A stretch of 64,000 nt of DNA from positions 2,356,001 through 2,420,000 of the forward strand of contig NZ_CP048113.1 in NCBI RefSeq assembly GCF_010093065.1. Direction: 5' to 3'. Of the stretch, positions 27,878-36,223 are shown in pieces (the stretch's first letter is position 1; each line of letters begins with the position of its first letter). The notes below the pieces were generated by a model. It did not search any database and was not told where the DNA came from. It was given only the letters and a program-made list of their open reading frames with translations. This DNA is from Chitinophaga agri (lineage in GTDB: Bacteria; Bacteroidota; Bacteroidia; Chitinophagales; Chitinophagaceae). Both the position numbers and the translations under genes were made by a program.

Positions 27878-29494
27878 ATGGCAACGATTTACGACAAATG
27901 GTGGCAGAAAGGAGTTATTTACCAGGTATACCCACGTTCTTTCCAGGATAGTAACGGTGACGGTGTGGGCGACCTGAATGGTATTACCGGCAGACTGGAC
28001 TATCTGCAATGGCTGGGAATAGATGCTGTGTGGCTCTCTCCCATTTATCCGTCTCCTATGGCTGACTTTGGGTATGATATTGCAGATTACACGGGTATCC
28101 ATCCCCTGTTTGGCAATGAACAGGACTTTGACAGGCTACTGGAAGAAGTACATAAAAGAGGCATGCAGTTATTACTGGACCTGGTACCGAACCATACCTC
28201 CGATCAGCATCCCTGGTTCCTGGAGTCCCGCTCTTCCATTGACAATCCGAAAAGGGACTGGTACATCTGGCACGATCCCCTCCCGGATGGCGGTGTGCCT
28301 AATAACTGGCTGAGCGTATTCGGTGGTGATGCATGGGAGTGGGATGCAACAACCCAGCAATACTACTACCATGCGTTCCTGAAAGAACAACCGGACCTGA
28401 ACTGGCGTAACCCGGAAGTGCAGGAGGCCATGCTTGACGTGATGCGATACTGGCTTAAAAAGGGCGTGGATGGCTTCCGCGTGGATGTAATGTGGCACAT
28501 GATAAAGGACAAGCAGCTAAGGAATAACCCTGTTAATCCTGACTATGAACCTCATATGGGGACTTATTCCCAACAACTGCCTGTATATTCCACAGATCAG
28601 CCGGAAGTGCATGAAGTAGTGCGTAAAATGCGGGCCGTGATGGAAGAATTTCCCGGAGATCGTGTGATGATCGGTGAGATCTATCTTCCCATTCAGCAGC
28701 TGATGGCGTACTACGGGGTAGACAACAAAGGCGCGCACCTGCCTTTCAATTTCCAGCTGTTATCACTGCCCTGGCAGGCATCTTCGCTGGCCATCGCTAT
28801 TGACCAGTATGAAGGCGCCCTGCCTGATCAGGGGTGGCCAAACTGGGTACTGAGCAATCATGACCAGCATCGTATTGCCAGCCGGGTAGGACAACTACAG
28901 GCACGTGTAGCCGCTATGCTGTTACTTACCCTGCGTGGTACACCGACGATCTACTACGGCGATGAAATAGGGATGCGTAATGTAGCTATCCCGTTTAACG
29001 AAGTACAGGACCCGCAGGGACTCAATATGCCGGATAAGAACCTGAGCCGCGACCCATCCCGTACGCCTATGCAATGGGATGCCAGCACCAATGCCGGTTT
29101 TACAACAGGTACTCCCTGGCTACGTCTATCTAAGACCTGGCAGCGGGTAAATGTACAGGCACAGGAGGAAGACCCTTTTGCTATACTGACGCTTTACCGG
29201 CAACTGATAGCACTTCGCAGAAAAGAACCTTCACTGCATGCAGGCGATTATAAACCTGTATACGCTGACAACCAGGTATTGGCATTCATCAGGCAGGATG
29301 AAGGACATCCGGCATTCCTGATCGTGCTGAATCTCACGCACCTGCCCTGCTATTTCAGACCACCGCATTTCACTTTTTCGGGTATCGTGGAACTTGCCAC
29401 CTTCCCGGAGAACAATGGCAGTGTGGTAGAAAATACCCTCAGTCTGGACGGAGATGAAGGTCTCGTAATACGCCTGGATAAATATGCCGGGTAA
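27878..29494 (+). CDS. GH13 alpha-glucosidase (oligo-1,6-glucosidase-like)
   Basis: Cytoplasmic-looking, signal-less retaining alpha-glucosidase of 538 residues. The four GH13 regions are present: DLVPNHTS (about 101-108), GFRVDVMWH with nucleophile Asp203, MIGEIYLP with acid/base Glu267, and LSNHDQHR with Asp329. It opens with WWQKGVIYQVYPRSFQDSNGDGVGDL, as in oligo-1,6-glucosidases and maltases. It sits divergently from the GH97 gene, so together they may finish malto-oligosaccharide breakdown, one outside and one inside the cytoplasmic membrane. Precise linkage preference is not decided by sequence alone. Confidence 0.9.
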   Translation: MATIYDKWWQKGVIYQVYPRSFQDSNGDGVGDLNGITGRLDYLQWLGIDAVWLSPIYPSPMADFGYDIADYTGIHPLFGNEQDFDRLLEEVHKRGMQLLLDLVPNHTSDQHPWFLESRSSIDNPKRDWYIWHDPLPDGGVPNNWLSVFGGDAWEWDATTQQYYYHAFLKEQPDLNWRNPEVQEAMLDVMRYWLKKGVDGFRVDVMWHMIKDKQLRNNPVNPDYEPHMGTYSQQLPVYSTDQPEVHEVVRKMRAVMEEFPGDRVMIGEIYLPIQQLMAYYGVDNKGAHLPFNFQLLSLPWQASSLAIAIDQYEGALPDQGWPNWVLSNHDQHRIASRVGQLQARVAAMLLLTLRGTPTIYYGDEIGMRNVAIPFNEVQDPQGLNMPDKNLSRDPSRTPMQWDASTNAGFTTGTPWLRLSKTWQRVNVQAQEEDPFAILTLYRQLIALRRKEPSLHAGDYKPVYADNQVLAFIRQDEGHPAFLIVLNLTHLPCYFRPPHFTFSGIVELATFPENNGSVVENTLSLDGDEGLVIRLDKYAG

Positions 29495-29625
29495 TACTAT
29501 TTGACGTACTATTTATCCCTGCTATGAAGAATATGATGGCTAAACACTAAAAGCACGCTTCTCCGTCGGAACATGCCAACACTGGCCTGATTTTTATGCC
29601 TGTTTTACTATCAAAACCTGATCGC

Positions 29626-30468
29626 ATGCAAACGATACTCATCCTCACGGACTTTACCGATGTAGCACTACAGGCCGCCCGTTACGCTATTCAACTGGCA
29701 AAACAACTACACAGCACACGTATACTTATTCTAAACGCCTACCAGAGTTTAGAACCGGTAGCAAACGTACCTGTTACACCGGAATTACCTATTGTACAGG
29801 CCAATCCTGATCAGCTTTATAAAGACAGCACTTCGCAACTGGAGCTATTACGTAAGCGCCTGGAACCTGAAGCTGGTGGGCTTACTATCAGTACACTGGC
29901 AGAAGATGACATCCTGGAAGAAGCAGTGAAAAAGGTAGTTGTAAAAGAAAATGTGGACCTGGTTGTGGCAGGTATTGCAGATAAATCCAATCTTGAGAAA
30001 TTCCTGATAGGCAGCCATAGCATCCGGATCATGGAAAATTGTAGCTACCCGCTGGTGATCATTCCGGAAGATGCCCGGATGGTACTTCCGCAACGGGTAT
30101 TATTAGCGGTGGACTTCGACGTACTCAGAGAAGGGAAGGCATTGCCCGGACTGGTTGCATTTCTCAACAGTCTGCAGCCTGAATCGCTGTTCGCTGTTAA
30201 CATCGCCGGTAAGGAAGAGGATGCAGCAACCGCCAGGCAGGACATTTCACACCTGCATCAGTTGCTAGACAAATACAATACCTCGTTCCATTATCTCGAC
30301 AACAGCAATGTAACTGAAGGGATCACCGAATTCGCGGCGCACAACAATGTAGCACTGATCATTACCCTGCATGAAAAGAAAGGAATACTGGCGACGCTTT
30401 TTCAGAAGAGTGTCTCTAAACAGCTTGCCTGGAACAGTGATGTGCCTTTGCTGATATTGCCTGCATAA
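29626..30468 (+). CDS. UspA-family universal stress protein, tandem domain
   Basis: A 280-residue cytoplasmic protein with two Usp domains (about 1-145 and 150-280). The first holds MQTILILTDFTD at its start and GSHSIRIMENCSYPLVIIP, a form of the ATP-binding G-2x-G-9x-G(S/T) motif in which the last glycine is not retained as usual. The second is diverged. I prefer the ATG at 29626 over one ten codons upstream because the Usp beta-strand begins there. Role in general stress is by family only. Confidence 0.85.
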   Translation: MQTILILTDFTDVALQAARYAIQLAKQLHSTRILILNAYQSLEPVANVPVTPELPIVQANPDQLYKDSTSQLELLRKRLEPEAGGLTISTLAEDDILEEAVKKVVVKENVDLVVAGIADKSNLEKFLIGSHSIRIMENCSYPLVIIPEDARMVLPQRVLLAVDFDVLREGKALPGLVAFLNSLQPESLFAVNIAGKEEDAATARQDISHLHQLLDKYNTSFHYLDNSNVTEGITEFAAHNNVALIITLHEKKGILATLFQKSVSKQLAWNSDVPLLILPA

Positions 30469-30563
30469 GCGTATGTGAACGTTCATCCTGCCTGCCTCCG
30501 GGATATACCTGCTGTCCTGAAAAGTATCTTCCGGATTAGCAGTATGTATGCCGGATGATGGTA

Positions 30564-30968
30564 TCAGCTCACTGCTACCCTTGGGGATGAAGTGCGGCCT
30601 GCAGCATCATATCGCTTCCAGGCATAATAAGGCACAGCGACTATCAGCAGGGCCACCACAGGTGCAATCAGCTCTCCTGCAGGATCCCCTACTGCCACTC
30701 TTGAACAGAAGGCGCCAATAAAATTGATCACGAAACCTGCATAGGCCCATTCCTTGATCGTCTTGAATTTAGTCTGAATAATAGCGATAGCACCCAGTAC
30801 TTTAGCGGTGCCGAAGATGGTCATAGCATATTCGGGATAACCAAGATGTTTCATAACAGCCACTCCTGTTGCTTCATGTGCAATTCCGGCAAGGCCGTCC
30901 GCCAGCATCATCAGAGAGAAAATACCAGTTGCTACCCAATAGAAAATGCTGATCTTGTTTGTTTTCAT
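30564..30968 (-). CDS. DoxX-like membrane protein
   Basis: A 134-residue integral membrane protein with four predicted helices, matching the DoxX-like family (YWVATGIFSLMMLADGLAGIAHE at the start; MKHLGYPEYAMTIFGTAKVLGAIAII in the middle). Function in this family is poorly defined. A minus-strand -7-like box TATGTTTG (30988-30995) lies 20 bp upstream of the ATG. Confidence 0.85.
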   Translation of the reverse strand: MKTNKISIFYWVATGIFSLMMLADGLAGIAHEATGVAVMKHLGYPEYAMTIFGTAKVLGAIAIIQTKFKTIKEWAYAGFVINFIGAFCSRVAVGDPAGELIAPVVALLIVAVPYYAWKRYDAAGRTSSPRVAVS

Positions 30969-30987
30969 AATTGTAAGTTTTATGATG

Positions 30988-30995
30988 CAAACATA
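30988..30995 (-). promoter_or_regulatory. -7 box of the DoxX-like gene
   Basis: The minus strand reads TATGTTTG, matching TAnnTTTG, 19 bp before the start codon. No clear -33 element. Confidence 0.4.
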
Positions 30996-31068
30996 TCAGC
31001 ATTTTCTGATAGATATCATGTGTGGATCCGACAGTCTGAGGGGGTATTCAGGACATTCCTGTCATGCA

Positions 31069-31980
31069 CTAATTCTTCGTGAATACTGCGATGATATTAA
31101 TACCGTCGATCCATGGAGATAAAGCCTTTACAGCCAGCTTATAGATAGGACGGGGCACGATGGACATGAGTCCGCCGAGGACAGGACTCGTCTCTTTATA
31201 ATAGCTACGCTGTGCCACATACCATGGTTTCGCATATTCTTTTGTATTGCTCAGCGGCTCAACAATGATGTCCAGCGGCGTGATATTATAGAACTTCGGC
31301 AGTTCAGTGAATGCCTTCCTGTTCCATAAACCTGCATGATGTGGCGGCAGGTTCAGTGTTTGCCACTTATCCTGTTTGAACATATAAGGGTTGTTGTTAG
31401 GTACCCCTATGATCAGTTTACCACCTTTTTTCAGCGCCTTGATCGCTGCGTCCAGGAAACTTTTCACCTGGTAGATATGTTCCAGTACCTGGAAGCAACA
31501 TACTACATCATATGTATCCGGATGTGCAGCCGCATGATCTTCAATCATTTCGTTGTACATACGCAGCCCTTTCTTCTCCCCTTTTGCAATAGCATCCAGG
31601 TTCAGCTCCAGACCGATCGCATCAATGTTCGCCTTTTTCAGCTGTTCCAGGAAGAAGCCGTCTCCGGCGCCTATTTCCAGTACTTTCTCACCAGGTTTGA
31701 TCTGGCTGATCGCATACTTGTGCTCCCATTTATTGGTAGGATAATAACCCTCGTTGTCTTTATTCAGGTCGGCGTAGAACTGACCATCTCCCAGTATGCC
31801 TTCCGGTGCATAGAACCGGTAGCCCGTCTCCGTACACTCATACAATTCCACGGCAGGTACCCCTTTGAAAAAACGACGGGTATCTACGTTCAGTTTATCC
31901 TCATAGATCTTTACAATTGATTCGGTCGGAAAGGTTGTGATTAATTCGACACGGTTACCGCCTGTAACAGGACTCTTCAT
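31069..31980 (-). CDS. Class I SAM-dependent methyltransferase
   Basis: A 303-residue soluble methyltransferase. The SAM-binding motif I is VLEIGAGDGFFLEQL (about residue 96), followed by AIGLELN for the acidic loop, VVCCFQVLEHIYQV for motif II and GGKLIIGVPN for motif III. An N-terminal zinc-binding or substrate segment (about 20-75; CTETGYRFYAPEGILGDGQFYADL) resembles methyltransferases that act on sugars or O-antigen-like glycans. No glycan genes flank it, so the substrate is unknown. Confidence 0.85.
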   Translation of the reverse strand: MKSPVTGGNRVELITTFPTESIVKIYEDKLNVDTRRFFKGVPAVELYECTETGYRFYAPEGILGDGQFYADLNKDNEGYYPTNKWEHKYAISQIKPGEKVLEIGAGDGFFLEQLKKANIDAIGLELNLDAIAKGEKKGLRMYNEMIEDHAAAHPDTYDVVCCFQVLEHIYQVKSFLDAAIKALKKGGKLIIGVPNNNPYMFKQDKWQTLNLPPHHAGLWNRKAFTELPKFYNITPLDIIVEPLSNTKEYAKPWYVAQRSYYKETSPVLGGLMSIVPRPIYKLAVKALSPWIDGINIIAVFTKN

Positions 31981-32093
31981 ACAAGTAATGCTTTTTTATA
32001 ATACCGGAAAATTTTCCAAGGTAATGAAAACATTTAATATTTATCAATACATAATGTTCTTTCATTGCTCCACCTGTTACAAGAAATGCGCCA

Positions 32094-32636
32094 TTAATTG
32101 CCTGATGCCCCTGATGATCTGCTTGTACGGCGCTTTAAGATCAATGCACTGATCAGCGCTACTACTGTCCCCAGCGGCAGTACTTCCGTATAGGTAGCCA
32201 GGATCACCCCAACCGGCGTTTGATATACGCTACGGAAAAACGCGATATCCTTCTCCGTACCGGCCAGCTGCGCAGCCGTCGCCCCGTCCTCTTTCGCCTG
32301 TCTAATCAGATGTGCGGCATACCTGTCAATGAAATCGGGTATGAACAGATAATATTCCACCAGCCAGACAGCCGTATAACAGGTCGATGCTACCAGTGCA
32401 ATGAAAAATCCCACTTTAAATGCTTTCCCAAAAGTGATGACACCCTGACTGTATCTGTCCCGGTAGTTCCTGATACCCACAAAAATGAAGGAAAAAGCGA
32501 CCAGCATGCCCGCATATCCCAGTAGCTCGTTCCCCTTAAAATCAGGATTATAATAACAGGCCAGGGTCGAAGCAACCATCATAGCGGTAACGATCAGACC
32601 AGCAATAACACCAAAGATCAGTACGTTCTTTTTCAT
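32094..32636 (-). CDS. DUF4199 membrane protein
   Basis: A 180-residue integral membrane protein with four predicted helices, in the pattern of DUF4199, which is specific to Bacteroidota and has no known function. The start at 32636 (MKKNVLIFGVIAGLIVTAMM) begins directly in the first helix; an in-frame ATG at 32687 would add a non-hydrophobic extension. It lies 112 bp after a membrane-anchored LuxR regulator on the same strand. Confidence 0.8.
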   Translation of the reverse strand: MKKNVLIFGVIAGLIVTAMMVASTLACYYNPDFKGNELLGYAGMLVAFSFIFVGIRNYRDRYSQGVITFGKAFKVGFFIALVASTCYTAVWLVEYYLFIPDFIDRYAAHLIRQAKEDGATAAQLAGTEKDIAFFRSVYQTPVGVILATYTEVLPLGTVVALISALILKRRTSRSSGASGN

Positions 32637-32748
32637 AAGTTCAAGATTAAATGATGGGAGCAAATATGTAGTATCCCTGCCTTTCAAGGTTCATACTTTA
32701 GGGTGATTTTCCTGTAAAACTGATTTTTCACCCAAAAGGTTGATATCA

Positions 32749-33225
32749 CTAGGGAATGATATTCAAACGCTTAGCTTTTTCGATAGCCTGCGTTCTTCTT
32801 TCGACATCCATTTTGGAAAATAGTCGCAGCGAGTGGGTCTTGATAGTATTGAGGGATAGGTATAGTTGGTCGGCGATCTCCTGATTACTGCATCCGCCTG
32901 CCATAAGCTGCAGCACTTCCAGCTCTCTTTTACTCAGGTTCAGGTCTTTCAGCGCTGCTTCATTCAAAGAAAAAACAGCCGGCTTTTCAATAAACACTTC
33001 TTTCTCGACAATCACGGTTTCAACCTTCGGCCGGGCCAGCTTCAGGGCCAGCCAGATTCCCAGCCCGGTGAACAGCAGGGCGATCGCTCCCACGTACACC
33101 TCAAAGGCATGATCAATGATCACCAGACGGACCTCCAGCCATTTCAGTAAAAATAACAGTACCGCCAGCAATGTGCCGTACAGTAAGTTTTCCCTGTTAT
33201 TTTTTACGAATTGAAGTATCATCAT
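32749..33225 (-). CDS. Membrane-anchored LuxR-type transcriptional regulator
   Basis: A 158-residue protein with two N-terminal membrane helices (about 10-28 and 38-60) and a C-terminal LuxR helix-turn-helix (about 95-150; LSKRELEVLQLMAGGCSNQEIADQL, SLNTIKTHSLRLFSKMDV). There is no receiver domain; the short membrane part may be the sensory element. A TAATTTTG box on the minus strand (33246-33253) is 20 bp before the start. It may control the adjacent DUF4199 gene or PAP2 gene. Confidence 0.82.
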   Translation of the reverse strand: MMILQFVKNNRENLLYGTLLAVLLFLLKWLEVRLVIIDHAFEVYVGAIALLFTGLGIWLALKLARPKVETVIVEKEVFIEKPAVFSLNEAALKDLNLSKRELEVLQLMAGGCSNQEIADQLYLSLNTIKTHSLRLFSKMDVERRTQAIEKAKRLNIIP

Positions 33226-33347
33226 ATCTGGTTAAAGACTTTCTTCAAAATTAACCATTTCTCCGGGATCACTATACGTATTTACCCGCATTTATTTAGT
33301 ATTTTCATCTTTATCAGCAGGTAATTACTAATCACATAAGACTGGAT

Positions 33348-33932
33348 ATGAGACAATTATACATCATGTTGCTAATACTGGCAAGCACCCTTTCCACTGC
33401 CGTTGCGCAGTCCGGACTGCAACGTTTTGACGACAGGACCCTGGAATATCTGGCGGCAAAAAGAACACCCTCCCAAACAAAAGGCTGGCTGCTTATTTCC
33501 AACACCAACGACTATGTGAACGTGGCCATTCCGGCCGGACTGCTGGTAGCGGGTATCATCGACCACAACCCGGACATGCGCCAGAATGCGCTATATGTCG
33601 CCAGCAGCACCGCCACGACCTTCCTGCTCAACACCCTGATCAAAAAACTTGTAAAACGGCCACGCCCGTTCATTTCCAATACACATCTTACCGCTGTCTA
33701 TCAGCCTTCGTCCACCTCCTTCCCTTCCGGGCATACCTCTTCCGCTTTTAGCTCTGCCACCGCACTGGCCAGGGCCTACCCGAAATGGTATGTCATCGCA
33801 CCCGCTTTCCTGTGGTCTGGCGCTGTTGGTTACTCCCGCATGTACCTGGGCGTGCATTACCCCACCGATGTCACCGCTGGCGCCCTGCTGGGGGCAGGTA
33901 CGGCATTCGGAATGGGCTTCATCAGACCGTGA
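33348..33932 (+). CDS. PAP2-family phosphatase
   Basis: Membrane-associated lipid phosphatase-like protein of 194 residues, divergent from the LuxR gene. Signal or first helix (about 1-20, ending AVAQ), then the three acid-phosphatase motifs: KKLVKRPRP, PSGHTSS and SRMYLGVHYPTD. These three motifs are complete, so it is likely active, for example on undecaprenyl-diphosphate, phosphatidic acid or PGP. Substrate is not decided. Confidence 0.88.
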   Translation: MRQLYIMLLILASTLSTAVAQSGLQRFDDRTLEYLAAKRTPSQTKGWLLISNTNDYVNVAIPAGLLVAGIIDHNPDMRQNALYVASSTATTFLLNTLIKKLVKRPRPFISNTHLTAVYQPSSTSFPSGHTSSAFSSATALARAYPKWYVIAPAFLWSGAVGYSRMYLGVHYPTDVTAGALLGAGTAFGMGFIRP

Positions 33933-33990
33933 CATTTTTATAGAGATACCAGTTAACAACATACATTCTGGGCTCGGTTGAGTATTAGTG

Positions 33991-34058
33991 AGGTAAGCTT
34001 TCACCTACGTTTCTCTTACGTTTTAAGACGTAGGAGAAACGTAGGTGAAAGCTTACCT
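33991..34058. repeat. 68-bp near-perfect palindrome
   Basis: AGGTAAGCTTTCACC at the left is matched perfectly by GGTGAAAGCTTACCT at the right; the outer 25 bp of each arm pair without mismatch and the inner part continues with two G-T pairs, leaving almost no loop (centre 34024/34025). It lies 59 bp after the PAP2 stop. The rest of the 351-bp gap to the next gene shows no gene. There is no T-run, so a plain terminator is less likely. Confidence 0.85.
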
Positions 34059-34283
34059 GGAACTCACCTGAAGACATCCTAAAACATACTGAACACCTGC
34101 CCAATACTTACCCAGGTACGACTGTCCACCCAAAATGTCCCGTTTCCCCCTCCTCAATGTCCTTTTTACGACCCAGGCAACCAATAGGTTTCACATATTT
34201 TTGTAGCCGGCAGGTACCATACCGGCAACTATTGCCCGCTGGCAGCACCTGAAGCATACCTACAACCCGCAATTTTTGTGTAT

Positions 34284-34592
34284 ATGATAGAAGTATTTAA
34301 AACCAATGTGCAGACCAGGAGAGATGCCTCCCTTATCCTGGAACAGATACACAAAATACAACCTGGTTATGACGCCAATTTCGACCTGGATGACTGTGAC
34401 AAAATATTACGTGTGGAGTGCGTTTATGGTCCTGTTGACGCACGGTGGATCATTCAGCTGCTGCTGGAAAGTGGATTTACCGCAGCCATACTGGAAGATG
34501 TGATATATACTGTCAGTAACGCCATTACTGAAACCTTGTCATCTCCTTTCCGCTATAAACAACCACCGGAGCCTGCGAACCCACTTGTATAA
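34284..34592 (+). CDS. Small heavy-metal-domain-like (ferredoxin-fold) protein
   Basis: A 102-residue cytoplasmic protein. I placed the start at the ATG (MIEVFKTNVQT), not the GTG two codons before it. The pattern beta-alpha-beta-beta-alpha-beta with EVFKTNV, LILEQIHKIQPGYDANFDLDDCDKILRVE and IIQLLLESGFTAAILED resembles HMA-like copper-chaperone folds but lacks the CxxC metal motif. It is convergent with the respiration operon. A TATTTTTG box at 34196-34203 may be part of its promoter. Function unknown. Confidence 0.65.
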   Translation: MIEVFKTNVQTRRDASLILEQIHKIQPGYDANFDLDDCDKILRVECVYGPVDARWIIQLLLESGFTAAILEDVIYTVSNAITETLSSPFRYKQPPEPANPLV

Positions 34593-34626
34593 TACAGGCA
34601 GGGACTACCACTCCGGCTGGTTCTTT

Positions 34627-35112
34627 TTAACTTTTTATCCAGAACTCGTCGGGATACTCATCTTTGAAAACTGTACCATGTTCCCCGGCGAGAACGGCAC
34701 CTATTTCCGCCAGCTCCGCCGCCGGTAAGGTAGCCTCGAGCAGCGGGAACAGCTGTCGTTCTTCCAGTCTGATATGTGCTTCCATTGAGTCAGCAAACTG
34801 TTTATACAGCCTGACATCTTCATCCCCGTCCTCATTAATAAGCCCTATCAGTTCGCGCATGGCGGCATGTTCTGTCAATGCCTGTTTGCACAAGGCATCA
34901 TCAGAAGTGTTATACAACAACTCCTCTTCTGCCCTGAAATGCGACGAGAGATGATTTTCCCAGAAATAAAGAATATACCGCCATATCCTGTCCGTCTCCA
35001 CTCCATACTTCAACCCCTCCCGGATCTTCCAGGCGCATTGCAGTCCGGCGTGATGCTCTCTTGACAACGGCATCAGCCAGAGACTACGTTTGATCGGCTT
35101 GTTGTCTCCCAT
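34627..35112 (-). CDS. Hemerythrin-type domain protein
   Basis: A 161-residue four-helix protein with the expected metal residues: LSREHHAG, WENHLSSHFRAEEE, LTEHAAMREL and MEAHIRLEERQLFPLLE. This is the hemerythrin/HHE cation-binding arrangement that can hold a di-iron centre. It is the last gene of the cbb3 operon (3 bp after the truncated globin gene). It resembles the C-terminal half of RIC/YtfE proteins, whose N-terminal half is encoded separately at 40239, so it may take part in repair of nitrosylated iron sites. That link is inference. Confidence 0.88.
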   Translation of the reverse strand: MGDNKPIKRSLWLMPLSREHHAGLQCAWKIREGLKYGVETDRIWRYILYFWENHLSSHFRAEEELLYNTSDDALCKQALTEHAAMRELIGLINEDGDEDVRLYKQFADSMEAHIRLEERQLFPLLEATLPAAELAEIGAVLAGEHGTVFKDEYPDEFWIKS

Positions 35113-35115
35113 GGT

Positions 35116-35517
35116 TCATTGTTTATTGTTCAGCGGAAAGCCCTTCATGGACTGCATGATCCTGGCAATGTTACTGGCCCTCGCCTTCGCATTATCCGCC
35201 ACCTCGCCCCGGAACAGGCTATCGACTGTACCAGTAAAGAGTGTCAGCCACTGACCGAAGTGACGCGGATCAATAGGCATCGGCATGTGCTTGGTCATCG
35301 GGTCCCCTTTGTACCTGCCGGTATACAGTAACATCGTACTCCAGAAGTTGCACATCGTTTGGAGATGCGGCTCCCATTCACCAGCAATAGCGTCTTCAAA
35401 TACCGGCCCCAGTAAAGCGTCAGCCCTTACCTTGTCATAAAAGGTATGTACCAGCTGCCTGATATCTTCTTCTTTCTGAATGTCCGTTAATTGCGGTCCC
35501 TTCTCTACATCTGCCAT
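35116..35517 (-). CDS. Group III truncated haemoglobin
   Basis: A 133-residue haem globin of the group III type (FWSTMLLYTGRYKGDPMTKHMPMPI and HFGQWLTLFTGTVDSLFRG; proximal His in HFGQWL). Roles in the family include NO or peroxide chemistry and oxygen delivery to oxidases. It is 9 bp after the preceding gene and directly before the hemerythrin gene in the cbb3 operon, suggesting that it handles ligands at low oxygen. Confidence 0.92.
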   Translation of the reverse strand: MADVEKGPQLTDIQKEEDIRQLVHTFYDKVRADALLGPVFEDAIAGEWEPHLQTMCNFWSTMLLYTGRYKGDPMTKHMPMPIDPRHFGQWLTLFTGTVDSLFRGEVADNAKARASNIARIMQSMKGFPLNNKQ

Positions 35518-35526
35518 AATAATAAT

Positions 35527-35940
35527 TTACTTGTTCAATAACTCCAGCGGTGAGGTAACGCAGTAATAAATTGCCCATCCCACGAAAGCGATCAGCAGCA
35601 CAAACACCCAGAAAGGAATGCTCTGTGGCGTCTCACTGCCTATGATCAGGAAGTTACGCTGATCCCCTTTTCCGTAGGCATTGATCATCACCGGGACCAC
35701 CCCGTCCACTACAGCGTTCTCCGCAATCCCTTCTATTGAAATAGCCGGACCATTCCGCACTTCAAACGGAACCAGTCTTATACCTTCTTTTCCGGCGGGA
35801 TCACGACTGACGATCTTCAATGTATGTTTACCATCCACCAGCCTGGTTGTATCCAGTTCAAAGTTAACGGGAGATTCCAGAATAGCAATCGGTTTCTGAT
35901 CGTCATCTATGAATATGTATATAGTACTCTTATCTTTCAT
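35527..35940 (-). CDS. Membrane-anchored Ig-like protein of the oxidase operon
   Basis: A 137-residue protein. The N-terminal part is an Ig-like beta domain (ESPVNFELDTTRLVDGKHTLKIVSRDPAGKEGIRLVPF), and a single membrane helix (about 108-128, PFWVFVLLIAFVGWAIYYCV) ends it. Start overlaps the stop of the upstream gene by 11 bp, showing coupling. Such a gene is found with cytochrome oxidase genes in Bacteroidota; I infer an assembly or electron-transfer accessory, without direct evidence. Confidence 0.7.
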   Translation of the reverse strand: MKDKSTIYIFIDDDQKPIAILESPVNFELDTTRLVDGKHTLKIVSRDPAGKEGIRLVPFEVRNGPAISIEGIAENAVVDGVVPVMINAYGKGDQRNFLIIGSETPQSIPFWVFVLLIAFVGWAIYYCVTSPLELLNK

Positions 35941-36208
35941 AGCTACTGTTGTTCAGGATAAATTGTTTGATGTGATCTGCCGACTTTTCTCCCGGACGTA
36001 TCAACCATTTCACAGAATAGAATAATGTGAGCAACACGATCACGACCATGACCAGTACGATCACGTAATCCCATTGACTGTCGGGCGTCCTGCCATGTGT
36101 AAGTCCGCCGGGTACAACAGCCTGCTTCTTTTTACAGGCATCACATGCCATCGCTATGTTGTAGCCACCGGTGAGCAGCAATGCCGAAAATATGTGCTTC
36201 TTCATCAT
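35930..36208 (-). CDS. Small membrane protein with CxxC, in the oxidase operon
   Basis: A 92-residue protein with an N-terminal hydrophobic segment that looks like a signal peptide, a CDACKKKQ motif at about residue 22, and a membrane helix (about 48-68, YVIVLVMVVIVLLTLFYSVKW). The CxxC could bind metal or haem-handling cofactors, but there is no CxxCH. It lies 15 bp after the cytochrome gene. Its size and helix suggest a cbb3 accessory such as a CcoQ/CcoS-like subunit, which is inference. Confidence 0.65.
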   Translation of the reverse strand: MMKKHIFSALLLTGGYNIAMACDACKKKQAVVPGGLTHGRTPDSQWDYVIVLVMVVIVLLTLFYSVKWLIRPGEKSADHIKQFILNNSSYER

Positions 36209-36223
36209 CGTCTTTTTTAAGGG

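Noticed and set aside
33991..34058. Palindrome considered as a rho-independent terminator or an insertion-sequence end.
   Set aside because: There is no T-run, no transposase frame and no visible target duplication beside it.
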